A stretch of 64,000 bases of DNA from Terribacillus sp. FSL K6-0262 (GTDB lineage Bacteria > Bacillota > Bacilli > Bacillales > Amphibacillaceae), in assembly GCF_037977385.1 (NCBI RefSeq), contig NZ_CP150277.1, positions 620,001-684,000 on the forward strand, written 5' to 3'. How positions within the stretch are numbered: position 1 is the stretch's first letter; every line of letters begins with the position of its first letter. Positions 45,582 to 53,927 of the stretch are shown here, in pieces. Below the pieces are notes generated by a model, which was given only the letters and a program-made list of their open reading frames with translations, ran no database searches and was not told where the DNA came from. Made by a program: the position numbers and the translations under genes.

Positions 45582-46352
45582 ATGGCTATTGAAATTATTT
45601 TAATCATGATTGCAGCCGGTCTTATCATCGGCTTTGTCGGAGCTGGCGGATCGGGATTCATCATCAGCATCTTGACGGTGCTATTCGGTTTTCCGATTCA
45701 TGTTGCCCTGGGAACAGCGCTTGCATCCATGTTGTTCTCTTCATTCTCAGGTGCAGTGAGTCACTACCGGGAGGGGAATGTGACATTGCGCGCAGGCGTC
45801 ATCATCGGTATCTTCGGTGCATTGGGTGCATTCATCAGCTCCCATTTTTCCGGACTCATCCCAGAGGATATCTTGAACTATCTTACAGCCGGCATGCTCG
45901 TCCTATCCGGTGCGGTGCTTTGCATTCGCCTTCTGCTCATGGGCAAATCCACTGACAAAGGAACTACGGTGAGTACATTCATTTACAAGAACAACATTGT
46001 TTACTTCATTGCAGCTGCGCTGCTTGGTATTCTAACCGGGGCACTCTCCGGATTATTCGGGATTGGTTCCGCACCATTCATTCAAATCGGTCTGCTGATC
46101 CTGCTCGGCCTATCCGCCCGGCAATCTGCCGGTACAACCATGATGATCATCATCCCGATTGCTTTAGCTGGCGGCGTTGGTTATGCTCAGCTTGGTTTCC
46201 TTGATATCAAATTACTTGTGGAAGTAGTGGCCGGGACCATGATCGGCTCCTATATAGGGGCCAAATTCACAAAACGTGTCCGTCCTGTCTATTTAAAGAC
46301 AGCAATGGTACTGCTCCCTATTTTTGCAGGATTTCTGCTTTTAACCGCATAA
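45582..46352 (+). CDS. TauE/SafE (TSUP) family membrane exporter
   Basis: A 256-residue protein with about eight membrane segments in two similar halves; each half has the family's glycine-rich motif (GFVGAGGSGFIIS near residue 17 and GALSGLFGIGSAPFIQIGLL near residue 155). Members move small organic sulfur anions such as sulfite or sulfoacetate. The ATG follows a GAGG site at a somewhat long spacing. It is paired with the divergent LysR regulator. The transported anion is not predictable. Confidence 0.88.
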   Translation: MAIEIILIMIAAGLIIGFVGAGGSGFIISILTVLFGFPIHVALGTALASMLFSSFSGAVSHYREGNVTLRAGVIIGIFGALGAFISSHFSGLIPEDILNYLTAGMLVLSGAVLCIRLLLMGKSTDKGTTVSTFIYKNNIVYFIAAALLGILTGALSGLFGIGSAPFIQIGLLILLGLSARQSAGTTMMIIIPIALAGGVGYAQLGFLDIKLLVEVVAGTMIGSYIGAKFTKRVRPVYLKTAMVLLPIFAGFLLLTA

Positions 46353-46360
46353 GCACGCAA

Positions 46361-46390
46361 ACAAACCGCCGGGATTACCCGGCGGTTTGT
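46361..46390. terminator. Bidirectional terminator between TSUP gene and prkA
   Basis: A perfect 13-base-pair repeat ACAAACCGCCGGG with its complement and a four-base loop. Confidence 0.88.
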
Positions 46391-46391
46391 T

Positions 46392-48290
46392 TTATCTGTT
46401 CAGCAGACTTCCTACATAACGGAGAAGGTCGTTGGCCGACGTGGAATTATAACCATATTCATCGATCAATGTAGCGACTACTTCATTCATCTTCTTCAAT
46501 TGCTGTTCATCAGGAGTTTTGGTGGACGTCGTAATTTTGACTACATCCTTCAAATCGGCAAACAGCTTTTTCTGGATTGCTTCCCGCAGCCGCTCATGGG
46601 ATTGATAATCGAATTTCTTTCCTTTTCGGGCGTAAGCTGAGATTCGGATGAGAATTTCTTCACGGAAAGCCTTTTTGGCATTTTCGGAAATTCCGATTTG
46701 TTCCTCTATCGAGCGCATCAATTTTTCATCAGAAGGAATTTCGTCCCCAGTCAGCGGATCGTGCAGCTTTGTTTTATTGCAATAAGCTTCGACATTATCC
46801 AAATAATTATCCATCAATGTCTTGGCAGATTCTTCATAAGAATAGACAAATGCTTTTTGCACTTCCTTCTTCGCTATCTCATCGTATTCCTTGCGCGCCA
46901 CTGCAATGTAGTTCAAGTAGCGTTCCCGATCTTCTTTCGAGATGGATGCATGGCTGCTGAGGCCATCCTTCAAGGAGCGGAGTACATCCAATGCATTGAT
47001 GGAACGCATTTCTTTTTTGATGATCGTACTCGAAATACGGTTGATCACATACCGTGGGTCGATTCCGCTCATACCTTCATCACTGTGTTCTTTTTTGAGC
47101 TCCTGAATATCCGCATCACTGAAGCCTTCCAGCATCTTTCCGTTATACAGATGCATTTTCTTCAGCAGGCTGATACCACCTTGATTCGATTCCTTCAGTC
47201 TAGTAAGAATCGTGAACATTGCAGCAATCTTCAGTGTATGCGGGGCGATATGGACATCCTTGATATCACTCTCGGAAATCATCTTCTGATAGATTTTCTC
47301 TTCTTCATCCACTTTGAGATTATAAGGAACCGGCATGACGATCATCCGGGAATGCAAGGCCTCGTTCTTCTTATTGGAAATGAAGGAACGATACTCAGAT
47401 TCATTTGTATGAGCCACGATGAGTTCATCCGCACTGATCAAAGCGAAACGGCCAGCCTTGAAGTTGCCTTCCTGCGTCAGCGAAAGCAGATGCCAAAGGA
47501 ACTTCTCATCACATTTGAGCATCTCCTGGAATTCCATCAATCCGCGGTTGGCTTTATTCAGCTCTCCATCGAAACGATAAGCCCTCGGATCTGATTCCGA
47601 TCCATATTCCGCAATGGTGGAGAAGTCAATGGAACCCGTCAAATCCGCAATATCCTGCGATTTCGGATCAGAAGGGCTGAACGTCCCGATTCCAGTTCGT
47701 TTATCTTCGGAAAAGAAAATACGTTCGACGAGGACATCTTCGATTCTGCCATCATATTCTTCTTCCAGCCGCATCAGATTCAGAGGTGATAGATTTCCTT
47801 CTATACGAATACCATACTCTTCCTCGAAATCCTTGCGCAGATGGACCGGGATCAAATGAAGCGGATCTTCATGCATCGGGCAGCCCTTGATTGCATAGAC
47901 GGCTCCTTCATCTGTCAGTGTATATTCTTCCAGCCCTCGTTTGAGCAAGCTGACAAGTGTGGATTTCCCTCCACTCACAGGACCCATGAGCAACAGGATC
48001 CGTTTCCGTACGTCCAGTCGCCGAGCTGCCGGGTGGAAGTATTCTTCCACCAGCTTCTCAAGCGGCTCCTCCAAACCGAACAATGCGTCCTTGAAGAAGC
48101 TGTAGCTTTTTACCCCATCTTCCTCTTCAATGCCTTTATGCTTGATCATATTATATACACGGGAATGTGCAGATTGAGCAAGATAAGGACGGTCCTTCAA
48201 CAAACGCAGATAATCGGCGAGCGTTCCTTCCCAATGAAGCTTCTCTTGTTCCTGGCGATACTGCTGTACCTTATCCAATATATTCATCAT
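46392..48290 (-). CDS. prkA: PrkA AAA+ serine kinase/protease
   Basis: A 632-residue PrkA (631 in B. subtilis). The AAA domain has the Walker A motif GPVSGGKSTLVSLLKRGL near residue 105, followed by the PrkA-specific KGCPMHEDPLHLIP and the C-terminal kinase-like domain (from about 430). B. subtilis PrkA is a mother-cell sporulation protein reported as a Ser kinase and more recently with protease activity. GGGAGG lies seven bases before the ATG. A near-consensus sigma-E promoter precedes it. Its usual partner yhbH is elsewhere in this window. Confidence 0.95.
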   Translation of the reverse strand: MMNILDKVQQYRQEQEKLHWEGTLADYLRLLKDRPYLAQSAHSRVYNMIKHKGIEEEDGVKSYSFFKDALFGLEEPLEKLVEEYFHPAARRLDVRKRILLLMGPVSGGKSTLVSLLKRGLEEYTLTDEGAVYAIKGCPMHEDPLHLIPVHLRKDFEEEYGIRIEGNLSPLNLMRLEEEYDGRIEDVLVERIFFSEDKRTGIGTFSPSDPKSQDIADLTGSIDFSTIAEYGSESDPRAYRFDGELNKANRGLMEFQEMLKCDEKFLWHLLSLTQEGNFKAGRFALISADELIVAHTNESEYRSFISNKKNEALHSRMIVMPVPYNLKVDEEEKIYQKMISESDIKDVHIAPHTLKIAAMFTILTRLKESNQGGISLLKKMHLYNGKMLEGFSDADIQELKKEHSDEGMSGIDPRYVINRISSTIIKKEMRSINALDVLRSLKDGLSSHASISKEDRERYLNYIAVARKEYDEIAKKEVQKAFVYSYEESAKTLMDNYLDNVEAYCNKTKLHDPLTGDEIPSDEKLMRSIEEQIGISENAKKAFREEILIRISAYARKGKKFDYQSHERLREAIQKKLFADLKDVVKITTSTKTPDEQQLKKMNEVVATLIDEYGYNSTSANDLLRYVGSLLNR

Positions 48291-48333
48291 TCATTAACCT
48301 CCCAGGCATTGTTAGACAAAAGGCGATTACCTT

Positions 48334-48363
48334 AATGTATGCCTGGGATTCAGCTATCATGCC
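48334..48363 (-). promoter_or_regulatory. Sigma-E promoter of prkA
   Basis: The minus strand reads GGCATGAT, 14 bases, CATACATT; the -10 element is an exact fit to the sigma-E pattern and the spacing is right. prkA is sigma-E dependent in B. subtilis. Confidence 0.7.
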
Positions 48364-48383
48364 AGCAATTCCATAAACGGCGC

Positions 48384-49412
48384 TTACGGCTTCTGCTTCC
48401 ATCCTATTTCCATATGCGCTTCATTCGTATACTTATCGATCATGACATCATCCAGCCGGATTGCATTCATATCGCTTGGGAATATATGCATAAGCTGCGC
48501 CAGTTTTTTAACGATTTTTTTCGGGTATGCTTCCGACATCTCCAGCATCAGCTGAATGGCTTCCGTAGCTGGCAGCACCTCCCGATAAGTCCGGGATAGC
48601 GTAAGGGCTGAGAAAGTATCGACTACCGCCAATATTTGCAGATCCACTCCCAATTCCGGCAAGTATGCACCATCAGGATAGCCCTTGCGATTCAGCCGTT
48701 CATGATGGCTTCTGGCATAGCGACCAAGCAGAGATTCCCCCGCCTGGCTCAGCAGCGCCTCTCCTTTGACCGTATGAGTCTGAACGATTTCGTATTCCTC
48801 TTTCGTCAGTGTCGATGATTTATCCAAGATCTCGCGGGGAATTTCCAGCTTTCCGATATCATGGAATAAATACCCTGTTGCACAAAGATCCAATTGGACG
48901 ACATTCATATGATAAGCAAGCATCGTACCGATGACGAAAACATCCAAGGAATGGATGAAAGCATATGGATCCCGCTGCTCAAGAAGATGCCAGAGACTGC
49001 TGCGCCCCATCGTCTTCAAGCTTTTCACATAAAGATCCTTCAAGAAGCGGATGCTCTCTTCTTCATAGAGCAATTTCCCGTAGCGATACTCGAATGCTAT
49101 ATACGATAGATTCGTATAGAAATGCTTCTCCATGCTCCGCTTATAAGTGGCTTGGTGATCGGTTTCTTTCCCTTGCAGTTTCTGGATCATCTGCTGAAGG
49201 CGATCCGACTTGCTGAACAGATCAGCAGCAGCTTCCTCTTCGGTCTCGACGATGACAGAGGGAACCTTGTTCTGTTTCAGCTGATCGAGCAACGCGGCTG
49301 TAATGACTGTCCCCTTATTCACGCTTGTCTTATCCGCCAGAATGATATCACTGCCCATGATGTCACCAATCAGTATGTCTTGGATGCGTTTTCTTTTTAA
49401 AATCAATTCCAT
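48384..49412 (-). CDS. HD-GYP domain protein
   Basis: A 342-residue protein. The N-terminal part up to about residue 130 has no recognised enzyme domain; an HD-GYP domain follows with HSLDVFVIG, the HD pair in YLFHDIGKLEIP, THTVKGEALL and SHHERLNRKGYPDG. HD-GYP proteins usually hydrolyse cyclic-di-GMP. The signature is slightly off: the residue after N in HHER.N is R where G is usual, although the metal-binding His and Asp are kept. It lies 93 bases upstream of prkA on the same strand, with the prkA promoter between them. Confidence 0.85.
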   Translation of the reverse strand: MELILKRKRIQDILIGDIMGSDIILADKTSVNKGTVITAALLDQLKQNKVPSVIVETEEEAAADLFSKSDRLQQMIQKLQGKETDHQATYKRSMEKHFYTNLSYIAFEYRYGKLLYEEESIRFLKDLYVKSLKTMGRSSLWHLLEQRDPYAFIHSLDVFVIGTMLAYHMNVVQLDLCATGYLFHDIGKLEIPREILDKSSTLTKEEYEIVQTHTVKGEALLSQAGESLLGRYARSHHERLNRKGYPDGAYLPELGVDLQILAVVDTFSALTLSRTYREVLPATEAIQLMLEMSEAYPKKIVKKLAQLMHIFPSDMNAIRLDDVMIDKYTNEAHMEIGWKQKP

Positions 49413-49496
49413 TCTCCTTTAAAAAACTGCCCTATCTAACAGCCTGAAATTTCTTTTTTGCCACTGACTGCCTCACCATGGCACTTCTTTAGCCCC

Positions 49497-49826
49497 TCAG
49501 GTTTTGCGAAACTGCCTTTCAACAGTGCTGTCATATATGTATGTAATGGTTTCCTGGCTGTGCCTAGCTTCCAAATCCAGCAGCTTATTATATTCCTCTT
49601 TTGTAGGTAATAATTCTGTCATCTCCACATTCAGTGCTATCGCCAATTTACTGATGCCTATAAAAGATATATTCCGCTTTCCGTTTTCGATATCGGAATA
49701 GTACGATCGATTAAAACCCGCCATGCCAGCCAACTCTTCCTGTGTCAGCATCTGTTTTTTCCTCAGATAACGCAGTTTATCCCCAAATGCCCGAAGCAAT
49801 AACGTGTAATCTTTCACATTATTCAT
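49497..49826 (-). CDS. Xre-type helix-turn-helix regulator
   Basis: A 109-residue protein with one helix-turn-helix (LRYLRKKQMLTQEELAGMAGFNRSYYSDIENGKRNISFIGISKLAIAL) and a short C-terminal helix. A TATAAT sits within ten bases upstream of the ATG at 49826, so the message would be leaderless or nearly so; an in-frame ATG three codons earlier overlaps that box and is less likely. No adjacent target gene or toxin partner is obvious. Confidence 0.85.
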   Translation of the reverse strand: MNNVKDYTLLLRAFGDKLRYLRKKQMLTQEELAGMAGFNRSYYSDIENGKRNISFIGISKLAIALNVEMTELLPTKEEYNKLLDLEARHSQETITYIYDSTVERQFRKT

Positions 49827-49951
49827 GCACTCCATTATACCTCGTCATATCAGTAAATCCACCGGATATAAGTGACATTAGTATATTGCTACCAAATAAA
49901 ACCGGTAAAAGTACTACATTATCCCTAATCCGACCATGCCTAAACAACTAG

Positions 49952-49983
49952 AAAAAAATAAACTGCACACTAGTGTGCAGTTT
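49952..49983 (-). terminator. Rho-independent terminator of trmL
   Basis: AAACTGCACAC and its complement around TAG, followed by seven T residues on the minus strand. Confidence 0.88.
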
Positions 49984-50455
49984 AGGATAACCCATCAAAG
50001 CCTTGCTGGCGAAGAGCTTCATAAATGATGATTGCAGCAGTATTGGATAGATTCAGCGAACGGACTTTATCTGTCATGTGGATCCGGAGGCATTGCTCCT
50101 CTTTCCCTATGAGCAACTCTTTCGGGATACCGCTCGACTCGCGGCCGAAGACAAATAGAAGGTCTTGGGCGGTATCACTGAAATCATAATCTGTATAATG
50201 CTTGGTACCGAAGTTCTCTATATAATAAAAGACACCTTCCGGAAATCGTTCATATAACTCTTCTATACTATCGTAATAATGGATATCCACGTCATGCCAA
50301 TAGTCCAATCCCGATCTTCTCAGCATTTTGTCATCCGTCGAGAAACCGAGCGGACGGATCAGATGCAAAGTCGTATCCGTTGCAAGGCAGGTACGAGCAA
50401 TATTTCCTGTATTCGCCGGGATCTCTGGCTGGAATAGTACGATATGTCTGGGCAT
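49982..50455 (-). CDS. trmL: tRNA (cytidine/uridine-34 2'-O)-methyltransferase
   Basis: A 157-residue minimal SPOUT methyltransferase: start HIVLFQPEIPANTGNIARTC, SAM-knot motifs LLFVFGRESSGIPKELL and SLNLSNTAAIIIYEALRQ. It methylates the wobble ribose of tRNA-Leu. It is called cspR/trmL in Bacillus, where it follows yhbB as here. It lies 55 bases after the amidase gene on the same strand, probably in one transcript. Confidence 0.93.
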   Translation of the reverse strand: MPRHIVLFQPEIPANTGNIARTCLATDTTLHLIRPLGFSTDDKMLRRSGLDYWHDVDIHYYDSIEELYERFPEGVFYYIENFGTKHYTDYDFSDTAQDLLFVFGRESSGIPKELLIGKEEQCLRIHMTDKVRSLNLSNTAAIIIYEALRQQGFDGLS

Positions 50456-50510
50456 ACACTTTCACCTCTGCTTTTGACTTTCAACCTTACCAGTATAGCA
50501 TAAGCAGAGA

Positions 50511-51362
50511 TCATACCCCAATCTGGAAAAATTTATAAACCACATTCTCCGTAAAGGCCGGAGAGTCACGGTAGGCCCAATGACGCATCCTGCTATTGGC
50601 TGTATGGGCATTGACCAAGGGCTCCCCTTGGGCGTTCCGGGCAACCACAATTGTATTGTGATTGAAATTGCCATCTCCTTCAAAATCATAGCAGATGACA
50701 TCTCCTGGCCTAAGCAGCCTGGCATCGGCTACTTCCCTACCGCGCAAGCCTTGGGTGGAGCCGCTCAAGTACCATCGCAAGGCATTTGCCACAGTGAAAC
50801 TATAGCTCCAGCTTTCCCCGTTATACCACCATCCTGAATTCCGATCCGGCTCCCCTCTCATCGGAGCCCCGCCTGCCCGCAGACATTGAGAAACATAATT
50901 CGTACAATCAACTTCGAATTTCTTATAGGCAGGATTATAATCATTCCACCAGCGTTCGGCATACTGTACAGCTGCCCGTCTGTCATAGTTGAACTGACGG
51001 TCAAAATCCTCATCATTGGTTTCATAGACGACAAGCCCCGGGACATGCGGCTGAACTGCTTCCTCGACACGTTCATCCTGAATGATCTGCCCTTCACGCA
51101 AACGCGCTACATGCGTATGCACTTCTTCTTCATGATACGTCGCGTGCTGCTTATGGACGAGGAATGTTGCACACAGCCGATAAGTGATGATATCCTCTTC
51201 CCCATCATGCTCCTCACTCAAGATCGTTCCTTCCCCGCGAATCTGTGCAACCTTCGCTCCGTCCTTCTCATGCGATGCAATCCGGCTGACGAGCCAATTC
51301 CCGGCTTTCTTCCCTTCGACTTCCTGCATCCAATATTCCGCCAGCTTTTCACCCTTCCCCAT
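50511..51362 (-). CDS. yhbB: Amidase-domain protein, YhbB-like
   Basis: A 283-residue protein without a signal peptide. After about 125 residues of unassigned sequence comes an Amidase_6-type domain: [36 protein letters not shown] supplies the catalytic cysteine in DCTNYVSQC, the glutamate/histidine part follows in FNHNTIVVA and NAHTANSR. Members are putative peptidoglycan amidases. The ATG is seven bases from AGGAGGG. It overlaps a newly recognised 38-aa membrane ORF by 14 bases. Order queG-yhbB-trmL is as in B. subtilis, except that nfrA intervenes. Confidence 0.88.
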   Translation of the reverse strand: MGKGEKLAEYWMQEVEGKKAGNWLVSRIASHEKDGAKVAQIRGEGTILSEEHDGEEDIITYRLCATFLVHKQHATYHEEEVHTHVARLREGQIIQDERVEEAVQPHVPGLVVYETNDEDFDRQFNYDRRAAVQYAERWWNDYNPAYKKFEVDCTNYVSQCLRAGGAPMRGEPDRNSGWWYNGESWSYSFTVANALRWYLSGSTQGLRGREVADARLLRPGDVICYDFEGDGNFNHNTIVVARNAQGEPLVNAHTANSRMRHWAYRDSPAFTENVVYKFFQIGV

Positions 51363-51465
51363 CTTCATCCCTCCTGTTCTTTCTCCGATATGACATGGCA
51401 TATCCACGCAGAAGGAGCAAGCCTCCAACGACAAATACAGATAATACGGTCATGAATGTATCCAT
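51349..51465 (-). CDS. 38-residue single-pass membrane protein
   Basis: ATG with GAGGTGG a few bases upstream opens a 38-codon frame whose stop lies 14 bases inside the amidase gene in another frame, a typical coupled arrangement. The product has one membrane segment ([19 protein letters not shown]) followed by a short, strongly charged cytoplasmic tail ([14 protein letters not shown]). I recognise no family. Because the downstream amidase lacks a signal peptide, a membrane partner would be plausible, but that is inference. Confidence 0.65.
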   Translation of the reverse strand: MDTFMTVLSVFVVGGLLLLRGYAMSYRRKNRRDEDGEG

Positions 51466-51606
51466 GCTCCACCTCACTTGTATGTATGTAGAATCATGGC
51501 AGTATATGCTTCATGAGCTTGACTGATTCCCCGGATGAAAGCGCAAACATTTTTAGTTACAAATGTGACAAATTTGTGTATCCTTATAAAAAAGGGGGAG
51601 AATACG

Positions 51607-52356
51607 ATGTCTGATGTCTTGCAAACCATCTTGAATCACAAATCAGTCAGATCCTTTACGTCCGAGCAACTTTCAGAGGAGCAGATCAGGGAACTCGTCT
51701 CCGCTGCACAGGCAGCATCCACGTCGAGCTTCCTCCAAGCTTACTCGATCATCGGGGTGAGCGATCCTTTAGTGAAAAAGGAACTCAGCACCTATGCCGG
51801 CAGTCAGGAATATGTCGTTAAAAATGGCCACTTTTTCGTTTTTTGCGCTGATTTCTACCGTCATAAGGAAATGGCCAGCAATCTGCGGGCAGATATTTCC
51901 GAAACGATCCAAGGCACGGAAGCATTGCTGATCGGTACGATCGATGCCTCACTGGCAGCTCAAAACCTTGCCATTGCAGCGGAATCGATGGGCTTGGGTA
52001 TTTGTTATATCGGAGGTCTCCGAAATAATCTGGCCGGTGTTTCTGCCAGCCTTGGGGTGCCTGTACATGTATTGCCGCTGTTTGGAATCGCTGTCGGATA
52101 TCCTGAAAAAGTGAACGAAAAAAAACCGCGGCTGCCATTTGAAAACGTCTATCACAAAAATAGATACAACGTGGATAAAGGCATGCTCAATGCCCAGCTG
52201 GAAGAATATGATCGTGCCATCCAAGCTTATTATGCCGATCGCTCCGCAAACAGCCGGACAACAACTTGGACAGAGCAGACCACAGATAAATTGCGAATAC
52301 CGAAGCGGGTATATATGAAGGATTTCATTACGCAAAAGGGCTGGGCAAAACATTAG
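51607..52356 (+). CDS. nfrA: NADPH-dependent flavin oxidoreductase NfrA
   Basis: A 249-residue nitroreductase-fold FMN enzyme, the same length as B. subtilis NfrA1. MSDVLQTILNHKSVRSFT gives the FMN-binding arginine region, AQAASTSSFLQAYS the flavin-contact serines, and GLRNNLAGVS and GYPEKVNEKKPRLP are the later family blocks. It reduces FMN and nitro compounds and removes hydrogen peroxide with NADPH in relatives. GGGGGAG lies upstream of the ATG. It is inserted, on the opposite strand, between yhbB and queG. Confidence 0.92.
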   Translation: MSDVLQTILNHKSVRSFTSEQLSEEQIRELVSAAQAASTSSFLQAYSIIGVSDPLVKKELSTYAGSQEYVVKNGHFFVFCADFYRHKEMASNLRADISETIQGTEALLIGTIDASLAAQNLAIAAESMGLGICYIGGLRNNLAGVSASLGVPVHVLPLFGIAVGYPEKVNEKKPRLPFENVYHKNRYNVDKGMLNAQLEEYDRAIQAYYADRSANSRTTTWTEQTTDKLRIPKRVYMKDFITQKGWAKH

Positions 52357-52380
52357 GAAGGCTGCTGCTTGCAGCCTTCC
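52356..52380 (+). terminator. Terminator of nfrA
   Basis: GGAAGGCTGC and its complement around TGCTT, then TTCTT. Confidence 0.75.
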
Positions 52381-52483
52381 TTCTTACAGATCTTATTGCC
52401 CAAAAGATGGAGGCCTGGCTTGCTTTCTGGAAGCATCGGAATCCAATAAGCAATGCTCCAGGATCTCGCTGAGAATAAATGAA

Positions 52484-52504
52484 AAAGGAGCGAAATGCTC
52501 CTTT
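52484..52504 (-). terminator. Terminator of queG
   Basis: AAAGGAGC pairs with GCTCCTTT; it overlaps the queG stop, and the minus-strand T run follows. Confidence 0.75.
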
Positions 52505-53651
52505 AATGCGTTTGTGCATATTGCTGCTCGAATTGCAGCCCTTTTTCCATTTCTTCGCGGACTTGTTCATCCTGCTCCTTTTCCATCGCATTTCTGATTG
52601 CCTCGAAACCTTCCGGCAATCCGATTTTGCCGATTGCCCAAGCAGCAGTTCCGCGAATGACAGGCCTCGGATCTCGTTCCATAAGCTCTATCAGATCAGG
52701 CACAGCCGATGAACTCTTATAATGCGCAATCGCCAGGATGGCATTTCGCTGGATAGGTTTCTTACCGCGCCATGATCCGGAAATCAAACCGAATTTTGCT
52801 TTGAATTCTTTATTGGACATTTTGAGCAATGGCTTCAGGAGCGGTTTCACTATTTCTGGATCCGGCTCCATCTCTTCATGTAAATGAAAGTCCATTCCCT
52901 TGTTCTTCGGACAGACAAGCTGACAAGTATCACAGCCATAGATACGATTTCCGATCTTGGAACGGAACTCATCCGGCAGGAAGTCTTTTGTCTGGGTCAG
53001 GTAAGCAATACAGCGCTGGGCGTTCAGCTGACCGCCTTGTACAAGTGCCCCTGTCGGACAGGAATCGATACACTTCGTGCATGTACCGCAGCTATCCTCG
53101 ACCGGCTCATCCGGCAGGAATGGAATATTGGTGATCATTTCACCAAGGTATACATAAGAGCCGAATTCCGGTGTGATGACAAAGCTGTTTTTGGCACTGA
53201 AACCAATACCAGCCCGCTCTGCCACGGCCCGATCGGACAGTTCACCGGTATCGACCATGGAACGATAGGAGAAGCCCTCCACCCTTTCGGCAAGAAAAGC
53301 AGCCAATTTATTCAGCCTATCCCGCAGCACTTCATGATAATCCATTCCCCAGGAGGCACGGCAGAATAGCCCGCGCGGTTCTTCTCTCGTACTTTTCGGT
53401 GCATTCGGCAATCTGGAAGGGTACGCCATCGCTATTGCGATAATGGACTGAGCGGAAGGCATGAGCTTCTTCGGTTCGGTCCGCTCTTCTATCGTTCCTT
53501 TTTCAAAGCCCGACTGATAATTTTTTTCCTGCTGCTGCTTCAGTCTTTCCTTCAATTCCTGAAAGACATCCGCGGTCGTGAACCTGATTTTATCCACACC
53601 GATTGTCTTGCTATAGGCAATCAGCTCCTGTTTCAGCTTTTCTGCATCCAT
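52503..53651 (-). CDS. queG: Epoxyqueuosine reductase
   Basis: A 382-residue cobalamin/iron-sulfur enzyme for the last step of queuosine synthesis in tRNA. The N-terminal cobalamin domain includes FCRASWGMDYHEVLRDRL. The two 4Fe-4S sites are CGTCTKCIDSCPTGAL and the cysteines of CIAYLT and CDTCQLVCPKNKG. A short HEAT-repeat region (IQRNAILAIAHYKSSSAVPDLIELMERDP) closes the protein, as in B. subtilis QueG (yhbA). Monocistronic here; an unusual long hairpin lies in its leader. Confidence 0.94.
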   Translation of the reverse strand: MDAEKLKQELIAYSKTIGVDKIRFTTADVFQELKERLKQQQEKNYQSGFEKGTIEERTEPKKLMPSAQSIIAIAMAYPSRLPNAPKSTREEPRGLFCRASWGMDYHEVLRDRLNKLAAFLAERVEGFSYRSMVDTGELSDRAVAERAGIGFSAKNSFVITPEFGSYVYLGEMITNIPFLPDEPVEDSCGTCTKCIDSCPTGALVQGGQLNAQRCIAYLTQTKDFLPDEFRSKIGNRIYGCDTCQLVCPKNKGMDFHLHEEMEPDPEIVKPLLKPLLKMSNKEFKAKFGLISGSWRGKKPIQRNAILAIAHYKSSSAVPDLIELMERDPRPVIRGTAAWAIGKIGLPEGFEAIRNAMEKEQDEQVREEMEKGLQFEQQYAQTH

Positions 53652-53699
53652 TAGCCGGCCTCCTTCCTTTTATCATTATTTCCATCATATACATAGTAA

Positions 53700-53742
53700 A
53701 AACGCAATGCCTCGTTACGTTTAAAACGAGACACTGCGTTGG
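53700..53742. repeat. Imperfect long inverted repeat upstream of queG
   Basis: AACGCAATGCCTCGTT and AACGAGACACTGCGTT form a stem of about 16 pairs with a few mismatches around an eight-base centre, 50 bases upstream of queG; on the minus strand a short T run follows. It could be an attenuator or an operator. Confidence 0.5.
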
Positions 53743-53927
53743 CTCAGGGGTAGTAAACAAGTGCATGAAGAGCGAAATTGAATACCCCGGGTTTATAAAT
53801 AGTATGTTAAGTAGTATAACAAGGTTTTTACATGCGTGCAACATTCTATACAAAATTCGACAAATTTCTTTTTCCGCCACTGTTTGCAGCTCTGCTATAC
53901 TGGATGTTAATAAAGGGAGGTATGGAT

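Noticed and set aside
48301..48347. CCCAGGCAT / ATGCCTGGG inverted repeat around the prkA leader
   Set aside because: One arm lies at the sigma-E -10 and so is not transcribed; no evidence it acts as RNA structure, and an operator role is unsupported.
52381..52480. Possible gene remnant between nfrA and queG
   Set aside because: No open frame with start site, motif or terminator of its own; only two short terminator hairpins are supported at the edges.
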